The position numbers and the translations under genes are program-made. 64,000 nt of DNA from Cupriavidus sp. D39 (GTDB lineage: Bacteria; Pseudomonadota; Gammaproteobacteria; Burkholderiales; Burkholderiaceae). The notes under the pieces are model-generated. The model was not told where the DNA came from. It did not search any database and worked only from the letters and a program-made list of their open reading frames with translations. How positions within the stretch are numbered: the first letter of the stretch is position 1; each line of letters begins with the position of its first letter. The stretch is taken from positions 1,426,001 to 1,490,000 of the forward strand of contig NZ_JAPNLE010000009.1 of the NCBI RefSeq assembly GCF_026627925.1, in the 5' to 3' direction. Shown in pieces: positions 57,148 through 64,000 of the stretch.

Positions 57148-58435
57148 ATGCATTCCTCACGCATCATTGCCAGCCCGCTACCCTACCGGCGGCTGGGCGC
57201 CGACGGCCTCCACCACTTCTTTGGCTACTACAACAAGAGCACCTGGGACCGCAGCCAGCGCTACGTGCTAGCGCAGCGCGTGCCGATGGCCGACGCCGAA
57301 CTGGGGCCGGACCTGGTAGCCGAAATCGGCTTCTTCGACCTGCAGGACGGCGACCGCTTTCACCGCGTAGGCCAGACCACCGCCTGGAACTGGCAGATGG
57401 GCGCACAGCTACAGTGGCTCGACGGCGCGCCCCGGCAGGCAGCTCATCTACAACCGCAGGACGGACGACGCATCGGCCTTCTTCCCGCATCTGGGCGCGA
57501 CGGTGCATAACGTGGACACGGGGGAAGACAGGACCCTGCCCATGCCCGTGTATGTGGTCGCGCCGAACAGCGAGTACGGCCTGTGCGTGAACTACCGCCG
57601 CCTGTACATCACGCACCAGACCATCGGCTACAGCGACGCGACGCCGCAACCCGCGCTGCCCAACGCGCCGGCCGACGACGGCATCCACTACATGGACCTG
57701 CGCACCGGCGAGACGCGCCTGGTCCTGAGCTACCAGGACCTGCGCAACTTCCACCCGAAGGCCTCGATGGACAAGGCCATCCACTGGGTCAGCCATATCG
57801 AGATCAACCCGCGCTCGTCGCGCGTGCTGCTGCTGCACCGTTGGACCGAGCGAGTGAAGGACGAGACATGCTTCCTGCACCGGCTCATCACGGCCAATCC
57901 CGATGGCTCCGACCTGCGCCTGCTGGAGTGCTCCGACCATCCGCTGCCGCAACTGGCGGCGGATTTCGATCCCGGCGCGGTCGGCACGTTTGACTACGAG
58001 AAGTCCGAGTACCAGATCTCGCATCCGCTGTGGCAGGACGATGCGCACATCATCGTATGGGGGCCGCATGCCGGCAGCATCCACTACCACCTCTACCACG
58101 ACAGCGAGGGCGGCGGGGTGCAGGTCGTCGGCGACGGCGTGCTGACGGAAAACGGCCACATGACATTCTCGCCGGTGGCGCGCAACTGGCTGCTGAGCGA
58201 CACCTATCCCGATGCCGCCACCAACGAGCGGATCCTCTTTCTCTACGACACGGCGTCTGGCTTGCGCCATGACCTGGGCAGCTTCTACACGGACCCCGGC
58301 CTGAAGAAGGAGAACCGCTGCGACCTGCATCCGCGCTGGAGCCGCGACGGCCGCCACGCCTGCATCGATTCGATCCACGACGGCGAACGGCAGATGTACG
58401 TGATGGACGTCAGCGCGCTCACGGCCAGCGCCTGA
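57148..58435 (+). pseudogene. TolB/oligogalacturonate-lyase-like beta-propeller, frameshifted
   Basis: HHFFGYYNKSTWDRSQRYVLAQR opens the protein, which ends with DLHPRWSRDGRHACIDSIHDG and GERQMYVMDVSAL; repeated Trp/Asp motifs fit a beta-propeller. The pattern resembles oligogalacturonate lyase (PL22), but assignment is tentative. The frame breaks at 57430-57433 (CCCC): removing one C gives APGRQLIYNRRTDDASAFFP and 428 residues. No signal peptide, so it is probably cytoplasmic. It shares an operon with a Bug protein. Confidence 0.75.
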
Positions 58436-58454
58436 AACAAGGCCGCCCTGGCGT

Positions 58455-59225
58455 TCAGCGCGTCGCCACGATGAAGAACCTCGGGAACGGCAGCAGCACG
58501 CTGCCGTCCGCCATCGGCGGATAGGCGCGCGCCACCGCCGCCGTATAGCGCTCCAGGTACGCCGCGCGCTCGGCTTCGTCCAGCGGGTCGAGGAAGGGGC
58601 GCAGGCCGGTGCCCTTGAACCACTCGACAATGGCGGCGGGGCCGCCGGCCAGCGCGTGGTGGTAGGTGGTGTGCCAGACATCGACCGTACTGCAATGCGC
58701 GCGCAGCAGTTCGTAATACCAGCCAGCGCCCTGCAACCCGGTGCGCGCCTGCGAGGCCGCGGCCAGCTTGCCGGCCCACGGGCCATTGGCGGCGACCTCG
58801 CGCATCAGGCGGTGCGCGGGCGTGTCCAGCGTGTCGGGCACCTGGATGGCAAGGCTGCCGCCGGGCGCCAACTTGGCGGCCAGCGCGGGCAGCAGGCGGC
58901 CGTGGTCGGGCAGCCATTGCAGCACGGCATTGGCGAGGATCACATCGTAGGGGCCCGGGTCATACCAGGTTTCGATGCTGCTCACCTCGAACTTCAATGC
59001 CGGCAGCCGCTTGCGCGCGGCTTCGACCATGTCGGCCGAGCTGTCCAGCCCGGTCACGCTCGCGCCGGGAAAGCAGGCGGCCAGCACCTCGGTCGAGTTG
59101 CCCGGGCCGCAGCCGATGTCCACCGCAATGCGCGGCTCGCGTCCCGGCACCGCGGCCAGCAGGTCGCGTACCGGGCGGGTACGCTCGTTCTCGAATTTCA
59201 CGTATTGCTTGGCTGACCAAGTCAT
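58455..59225 (-). CDS. tam: trans-aconitate 2-methyltransferase
   Basis: A 256-residue SAM-dependent methyltransferase. The start MTWSAKQYVKFENERTRPVRDL and the SAM motif VDIGCGPGNSTEVLA are characteristic of Tam, with ANAVLQWLPDH in the middle and LLPFPRFFIVATR at the end. It detoxifies trans-aconitate, an aconitase inhibitor, by monomethylation. It lies 24 nt past a small conserved hypothetical gene on the same strand. Confidence 0.95.
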   Translation of the reverse strand: MTWSAKQYVKFENERTRPVRDLLAAVPGREPRIAVDIGCGPGNSTEVLAACFPGASVTGLDSSADMVEAARKRLPALKFEVSSIETWYDPGPYDVILANAVLQWLPDHGRLLPALAAKLAPGGSLAIQVPDTLDTPAHRLMREVAANGPWAGKLAAASQARTGLQGAGWYYELLRAHCSTVDVWHTTYHHALAGGPAAIVEWFKGTGLRPFLDPLDEAERAAYLERYTAAVARAYPPMADGSVLLPFPRFFIVATR

Positions 59226-59249
59226 TGCTGCTCCTTTGCGGGTTCGGTC

Positions 59250-59510
59250 CTAGTGCTTCGGAAGATCTGGCTTGTTCGGATTCTTCGGCATCGCGGGCTG
59301 CCTGGCCTGTTGCAGCGCGGCCCTGCCCTTGAGGGTCAGCGCGACGATGGCCTGCGCGCGCGGCACGCCGGGCCGGGACGTCATCCCCACCAGGCCGGCC
59401 GTCGTCGCGTCCTCCCACGCGGACAGCCGTGGGCAGGACGTGCGCCATGCTTCCATGGTGTCGGCGAAGGTGCGCGGCGTGGCGTCCAGCCACGCCAGGA
59501 ATTCCAGCAA
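59250..59510 (-). CDS. conserved hypothetical protein
   Basis: An 86-residue protein with LEFLAWLDATPRTFADTMEAWRTSCPRLSAWEDA and a VALTLKGRAAL segment, a pattern I recall from Burkholderiales hypotheticals. The C-terminus is Pro/Lys-rich. It lies directly upstream of tam, so the two probably form one transcript. No function is assigned. Confidence 0.65.
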   Translation of the reverse strand: MLEFLAWLDATPRTFADTMEAWRTSCPRLSAWEDATTAGLVGMTSRPGVPRAQAIVALTLKGRAALQQARQPAMPKNPNKPDLPKH

Positions 59511-59562
59511 ATTGCCGGAGTACGAGGGGGCGGGAAGGTTGGCGTCCCTGCCTTGATCCTAA

Positions 59563-59600
59563 TCCCTTCCCGCTCCCGTTCCCGTTCCCGTCCCCTTTCC
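59563..59600. repeat. low-complexity CCCGTT/CTCCCG tract
   Basis: Tandem hexamers of the type TTCCCG, upstream of the small hypothetical gene. Low-complexity slippage tract; no gene crosses it. Confidence 0.6.
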
Positions 59601-59707
59601 CTGGTCCATGGCCGTGCTCCGTTGATGCCCGAAACATGCCGTCAGGATAGAGCCGAACTGCTATGATTTCCAATGCATATTGAACACGATTTCAATACCC
59701 TTAGAGT

Positions 59708-60660
59708 ATGGCAATGATAGAGCTACGCCGGCTGCGCGCCTTCGTCGTGCTGGCCGAAGAAGGCCACGTCACCCGCGCCGCCGAGCGCCTCGGCATGCAG
59801 CAGCCGCCGCTCACGCGCCTGCTGCGCGGGCTGGAAGAGGAACTGGGCGTTTTGCTGATGCGCCGCCTGCCGCGCGGCGTGCGCCCGACAGAGGCCGGCC
59901 TGGCGTTGCTGGAAGAGGCCCGCGCCGTGCTGGCCCGTGCCGAAGGCGTGGCCGACGTGGTGCGCCGCGCCGCGGCCGGGGAGCAAGGGCGGCTGGCGGT
60001 GGGCTTTACCAGCTCCGCCGCCCTGCACCCCTTGTGCCCGCCGTGCTGCGCCGGTTTCGCGAGAGCGTGCCGGGCGTTGCGGTGACGCTGGAGGAAGCCG
60101 GCACCAGCGAGCTGGTGGACGCGATCCTGCACGAGCGGCTGGACGCCGCCTTCGTACGCTCGCCGGTGGGCAGCACCGCCGGGCTGGTGCTCGATGCCGT
60201 GCTGGAGGAGCCGATGCTGGCGGCGCTGCCGGCAGGGCATCCGCTGGCGGCGCAGGCTGGCGCACTGCCGCTGGCCGCGCTGGCGCGCGAGCCCTTCATC
60301 CTCTACCGCCGCCCCGCCGGGCCCGGCCTGTATGACGCGATCCTGACGGCCTGCCGCGCCGCAGGCTTCAGCCCGCTGGTGGCGCAGGAAGCGCCGCGCC
60401 TGCCGGCCACGCTCAGCCTGGTGGCGGCGGGCCTTGGCGTGTCCGTGGTGCCCGCGTCCATGCACCGCCTGGGTGGCGAGGACATCGTCTATCGCCCGCT
60501 GGGCGAGAGCCCGCCGCTGACCGCGCCCCTGCACCTGGCGCTGCGCCACGGCATGCTGCCGGCGGCCGTGGTCCGCTTTCGCGCAATGGTGCGCGAGATG
60601 GTGGCTGCTGCGGCTGAAGCACCCAATGCACCCAATGCGCCCAACGCACGCGGGACGTGA
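59708..60660 (+). pseudogene. LysR-family regulator, frameshifted
   Basis: The HTH part (IELRRLRAFVVLAEEGHVTRAA, QPPLTRLLRGLEEELGVLLM) and the effector part (AVLRRFRESVPGVAVTLEEAG to NAPNARGT) lie in different frames. One more C in CCCC at 60028-60031 restores HPLVPAVLRRF and 317 residues, normal for LysR. The C-terminus ends with a 9-nt repeat encoding APNAPNAPNA. It lies divergent from the small hypothetical and tam genes. Confidence 0.85.
60619..60645. repeat. 9-nt tandem repeat at the LysR 3' end
   Basis: GCACCCAAT twice and GCGCCCAAC once, giving a repeated Ala-Pro-Asn tail in the LysR frame. Confidence 0.7.
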
Positions 60661-60678
60661 TGCAACAACACTCGCGCC

Positions 60679-61017
60679 ATGATGTCATTCAACCGCAAGA
60701 CAGCCGCGCACGCGGTGAGCCAGATGGATGAAGTGACGCAGCAGAACGCGTCGCTGGTCGAAGAAGCGGCCGCGGCAGCGCAATCGCTGGAAGAACAAGC
60801 CGCCAAGCTGAAGGACACAGTGGCCGTGTTCAGGCTGGGCAACCAGGGCGTGGCAAGCGCGGCGAGTACGGCAAGTGCGGCGAGTGCGGCGGCGCCCCGT
60901 GCCGTGCGGGCCGTGAGCAGGCCCGCGGCATCGTCGCCGCGCTGCGCCGCACCGGTGGCACCGCGTGCCGTTGCGGCTGCGGCGCCGGCCTCGGCATCCG
61001 ACTGGTCGTCCTTCTAA
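60679..61017 (+). pseudogene. orphan C-terminal fragment of a methyl-accepting chemotaxis protein
   Basis: [42 protein letters not shown] is the extreme C-terminal signalling-helix sequence of MCPs, followed by an Ala-rich tail ending in the pentapeptide-like DWSSF. The entire ligand, membrane and HAMP parts are absent; the preceding sequence is the LysR 3' end. It is a remnant of a deleted receptor. Its stop overlaps the glycerate kinase stop on the other strand. Confidence 0.8.
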
Positions 61018-62167
61018 ACGGAACGGCGCGCGGCCGCATAGAGCCGTGCCAGCTGCGCGGCGGCCGCTTCCAGCAGTGCCCCGCCCTGCGCGATCGACCA
61101 GGCCAGCGACGCAGGACCGGCCTGCACCGAGAAGCAGCCGTCGAACGCCTCGCGCAGCAGCGCGCCATCGGCAATCTCCCCGATAGCAAGGTCACCGGCA
61201 CGCCGTGCCGGCGGCCCAGCGCCGCGATCAGCGCCGGGCCCTTGCCAAGCAAGGTCTGGCGATCCGAGCGGCCTTCGCCGGTCAGGATCCAGTCGTACCC
61301 GGCCACCGTCGCCAACCCGGCGGCGTCGAGGATAAAGCTGCCGCCCGGCAGCAATTGCGCGCCAAGCAACCGCAGGGCAAAGCCCAGCCCGCCCGCGGCG
61401 CCCGCGCCCTGCGCTTGCGCTGCATGGCGACCGAGCGCCAGCTCGCAGCGCGCCGCGAACTCCCCCAGCACCTCATCCGCTTGCGCGAGATCCGTCACGC
61501 CCTTTTGCGCGCCAAAGATCATGCTGGCGCCAAGCCGCCCGCACAAAGGGCTGGTGACATCGGTGAGCGCCACCAGGCGCGGCGCTTGCCACCGGCCCGC
61601 ATCAGCGCGTGGGCGCAGGCTGCGGATCGACGCAAGATTGTCGAGCACCGGGTCGATGCGCCCGCCCGCCGCATCGAGGAAATCGAGCGCCAGCTCCGCC
61701 AGCAGGCCGGCGCCGGCATCGTTGGTGGACGAGCCGCCCAGGCCAACCACGATGGTGGCGAAGCCCTGCGCGGCAATCCCGCGTATGGCCTGCCCTACCC
61801 CGCGCGTGGTGCGCGCGCCGGGCGCGGCCATCGCGTCGGGCAGGCCGGCCACCGCCGCCACATCGAAGATCGCGAAGGCGCCAAGCGCCGCGCTCTCGCA
61901 TGCGGCAAACGGCATGCGCACAAGCTGGCCGTTGGCATCCGTCACGTCCACCGCATGCCAGCACCCGCCGCATGCCGCGGCCACCACGGCAGCCGTGCCT
62001 TCGCCGCCATCGGCAATGGGTACCTGCGTCACCCGGGCATCCGGCAGCGCATTGCGGATGCCCTCGGCCATATGCCGGGCCGCCGCCGGCGCATCCAGGC
62101 TGCCTTTGAACGAGTCGGGCGCCAGCAGCACGCGCAGCCCGCGCGCAGGCACGGTCTTCAACGCCAT
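61014..62167 (-). pseudogene. glycerate kinase, frameshifted
   Basis: A GlxK/GarK-type kinase that phosphorylates glycerate. LRVLLAPDSFKGSLDAPAAARHMAEG and VPIADGGEGTAAV are the start, IVVGLGGSSTNDAGAGLL and LTGEGRSDRQTLLGKGP the conserved core. The frame is lost after VTLLSG; one more base in CCCC at 61178-61181 restores LLSGEIADGALLREAFDG and a 384-residue protein ending ARRSV. The start at 62167 (MALKTV) could instead be GTG 62179, overlapping the VOC stop. Confidence 0.9.
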
Positions 62168-62175
62168 CTCGCTGG

Positions 62176-62559
62176 TCACGGCGCGGCCAGCTCGGAGATC
62201 TCGATCAGGTTCAGGTCCGGATCGCGCACGTAGACGGAGCGGATCTTCTGCGTGGCACCGGTCCGCGCGACCGGCCCCGCAACGATGGGCCAGTCGGATG
62301 CCCGCAGCCGCTCGATCACGGCATCGAGCGGGATCGATGCGATAAAGCATAGGTCCAGCGCGCCGGGCACCGGCAGGTGCGCCTTGGGCTCGAACTCCCT
62401 GCCCCGCACGTGCAGGTTGATCTTCTGGTTGCCGAAGCGAAACGCCACACGGTTCTCGCCGAAGGCTTCCAGCTGCATGCCGAGCACGCGCGTATAGAAA
62501 TCAATGGTGGCGCCGGCATCCGTGCTGGTCAGCACCAGGTGGTCGAGGTGGTCAATCAT
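62176..62559 (-). CDS. VOC (glyoxalase/bleomycin-resistance) family protein
   Basis: A 127-residue single vicinal-oxygen-chelate domain. IDHLDHLVLTSTDAGATIDFYTRVLGMQL is the first beta-alpha-beta-beta unit and RSVYVRDPDLNLIEISE the final strand with the metal Glu. It resembles the glyoxalase-like or ring-cleavage-like VOC group; no substrate is suggested. The start at 62559 gives a typical VOC beginning. It is upstream of and nearly overlapping glycerate kinase. Confidence 0.88.
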   Translation of the reverse strand: MIDHLDHLVLTSTDAGATIDFYTRVLGMQLEAFGENRVAFRFGNQKINLHVRGREFEPKAHLPVPGALDLCFIASIPLDAVIERLRASDWPIVAGPVARTGATQKIRSVYVRDPDLNLIEISELAAP

Positions 62560-62700
62560 GTCGCGCTTGCTCTCTCTGCGATTTAGCCGGATGCCATCAT
62601 GGCAGTAGCGCAGGCGCACGAACATGTCGGATTGCTCCACCACCCTTTCCGAAAACGCAAAGCTGTGGCGGCCACCTCAGCCGCACCTTCAGCCACACCT

Positions 62701-63600
62701 TCAGCGCGGCGCCAGCAAGTGATCGAACAGCTTGCGCGCCTCGGGCTGCAGCGCCGCGGCCGACTTCACGCCAAGCCACAGCGTGCGCGAGGCCCACGGA
62801 TCGGCCAGGCGGATGGCGCGCAACCCGGCGCCAAGGATCTCGGCGCGCACGGCGCCCTCCGGCAAGACCCCGATGCCAAGGCCCGCCTCGATCATGCGGC
62901 AGATCGCATCGAAACTGCTGACCTGCACGCGCAGCTTGAGCACCCGCTCCAGCGCGGCCGATGCGTCGGCCAGCCGCTGCAGCAGCGAGCTGCCCTGGTT
63001 GAGGCCGACGAAGTCGTATTCGAGCGCGTCGGCGAAGGCCACCTCGGCGCGCGCCGCCAGCGGATGCTCCGGCGGCACCAGCACCACCAGGCGGTCGCGG
63101 CGGTATTCGAACTTTTCCAGCGCGCCGGCCGCGACGTTGTCGGCAAACACGCCGATATCCGCCTGCCCGCCCGCCACCGCCGCGATCACCTCGTCGCTCA
63201 TGCGCTCCTCCAGGCTGACGCGGATCAGCGGCTGCGCGTGCAGGAACACGCCCAGGTCCTGCGGCATGAACTGGATGATGGCCGAGGTATTGGCCCACAC
63301 GCGCACATGCCCCCGCACGCCGATGGCGAAATCGCTCATGTCGCCCGCCAGGCGATTCACCGTGTCGAGCACGGCCCGGGCATGGCCAACCAGCCCGTGG
63401 CCGGCCGGGGTAAGCTCCAGCCCGCGCGGCAGCCGCACGAACAAGGCGCAATCGGTCGTCTTTTCCAGGTCGGCGACGCGGCGGCTGAGCGCCGACAGCG
63501 TCATGTGGGTGCGCTCGGCGGCCTTGGTAAAGCTGCCGCTCTGCGCCACCATCAGGAACAGGCGCAGGGACTGCAGGTCGAGATGGGCGGGATTGATCAC
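62701..63600 (-). CDS. LysR-family transcriptional regulator
   Basis: A 299-residue LysR protein. LDLQSLRLFLMVAQSGSFTKAAER and LSALSRRVADLEKTTDCALFVR form the HTH; the effector domain has VRVWANTSAIIQFMPQDLG. The start is taken at GTG 63600, giving family length; the ATG at 63708 would place an inverted repeat inside the gene. It is divergent from the 2-hydroxyacid dehydrogenase and may control it. Confidence 0.85.
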   Translation of the reverse strand: MINPAHLDLQSLRLFLMVAQSGSFTKAAERTHMTLSALSRRVADLEKTTDCALFVRLPRGLELTPAGHGLVGHARAVLDTVNRLAGDMSDFAIGVRGHVRVWANTSAIIQFMPQDLGVFLHAQPLIRVSLEERMSDEVIAAVAGGQADIGVFADNVAAGALEKFEYRRDRLVVLVPPEHPLAARAEVAFADALEYDFVGLNQGSSLLQRLADASAALERVLKLRVQVSSFDAICRMIEAGLGIGVLPEGAVRAEILGAGLRAIRLADPWASRTLWLGVKSAAALQPEARKLFDHLLAPR

Positions 63601-63694
63601 GCGGAGCGTCCGGAAGGCGGCGGCATCGATGGCGGCGGGATGGCCTGGGTCGTCCAGCCACGCCCCGAGGTTTGAGAATCGGGAAAGGCTAGTG

Positions 63695-63712
63695 GACAAG
63701 AACGACATTGTC
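63695..63712. promoter_or_regulatory. Inverted repeat GACAA-N8-TTGTC
   Basis: A symmetrical site between the LysR gene and the divergent 2-hydroxyacid dehydrogenase, within the expected operator position. Confidence 0.35.
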
Positions 63713-63819
63713 AATTTGGCCGCCCGACGCCACCATGGCCGCTTCACACGCTGCGCACCGGCACCAGCGGCGTGGCGCACTCACCACCCAGGCGCAGAGA
63801 TCCGAGACAGGCAAACACC

Positions 63820-64000
63820 ATGAATCCCACCCAGACCACGCCGGAAGTCGTCTTCCTGGACCGCGGCACGCTGGCCCCCGAGACCGTGCTGCGCGCGTTG
63901 CCGTTTGCGCATCGGCTGACGGTCTTTGACGCCACCGCGCCGCATGAAGTGGCCGGACGTATCGCCATCGCGCAGATCGTCATCACCAACAAGGTCAAGC
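63820..64000 (+). CDS. D-2-hydroxyacid dehydrogenase, N-terminal part
   Basis: The frame from ATG 63820 is open to the window end. It encodes EVVFLDRGTLAPETVLRALP and, near the end, IAIAQIVITNKVK, the substrate-domain pattern of D-2-hydroxyacid dehydrogenases such as hydroxypyruvate/glyoxylate reductases. The NAD-binding half lies outside the window. Hydroxypyruvate reduction to glycerate would fit with the glycerate kinase nearby. Confidence 0.85.
   Translation, partial: MNPTQTTPEVVFLDRGTLAPETVLRALPFAHRLTVFDATAPHEVAGRIAIAQIVITNKVK

Noticed and set aside
59563..59600. Possible coding region in the CCCGTT tract
   Set aside because: It is low-complexity, and none of the frames across it resembles a protein.

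Overview
The window reads as one contiguous piece of a GC-rich beta-proteobacterial chromosome, most likely a Cupriavidus/Ralstonia-type Burkholderiales. The basis is the visibly high GC content, nine LysR regulators, five tripartite-tricarboxylate (Bug/TctC) binding proteins, and an aceB / HAD dehalogenase / LysR / usp / M48 / aceA arrangement that I associate with Cupriavidus. No rRNA, tRNA, insertion sequence, phage gene or CRISPR array was found.

Layout. 0-2.4 kb: tail of a luciferase-like monooxygenase, an FAD/NAD(P) oxidoreductase and a small membrane protein. 2.6-9.2 kb: the glyoxylate-cycle genes aceB and aceA, with a haloacid dehalogenase, a LysR regulator, a universal stress protein and an M48 lipoprotein protease. 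9.6-15.8 kb: hydrolase, gamma-glutamylcyclotransferase-like protein, broken rraA, broken MFS transporter, a LytS/LytR-type two-component pair and two small membrane proteins. 16-26.3 kb: a minus-strand sulfur cluster (sbp, small membrane ORF, ssuD-ssuC-ssuB, Mop protein, degenerate EAL protein, hydrolase, cysT-cysW-cysA-cysB). 26.7-27.4 kb: a visibly AT-richer islet with a near-consensus promoter, a Fur-like box and one small secreted protein. 27.4-33.8 kb: LysR, Bug protein, CaiB transferase, crotonase, MaoC remnant, peroxiredoxin and LysR. 33.8-38.8 kb: flavin oxidoreductase, two GSTs, and a sulfatase overlapped with a Bug protein. 39.1-48 kb: single-chain pyruvate carboxylase and an acyl-CoA dehydrogenase / hydratase / CitE lyase / CaiB transferase / LysR block that matches the logic of itaconate or other C5-dicarboxylate breakdown. 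48-57 kb: aldehyde dehydrogenase, split ThDP decarboxylase, LysR, two Bug proteins, MarR, LysR and a third Bug protein. 57-64 kb: a beta-propeller protein, tam, a small hypothetical, LysR, an orphan chemoreceptor tail, glycerate kinase, a VOC protein, LysR and the start of a 2-hydroxyacid dehydrogenase.

The genes fit together as organic-acid catabolism. Bug proteins and LysR regulators sense and import carboxylates; CoA transferases, hydratases and lyases turn them into acetyl-CoA and pyruvate; the glyoxylate shunt and pyruvate carboxylase refill C4 acids.

A striking technical feature is that ten genes are each broken by what looks like a one-base shift, and nine of these fall in C/G runs of four or five. 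Restoring one base gives the usual family length every time, so sequencing or assembly error is the first explanation to exclude before calling them pseudogenes.
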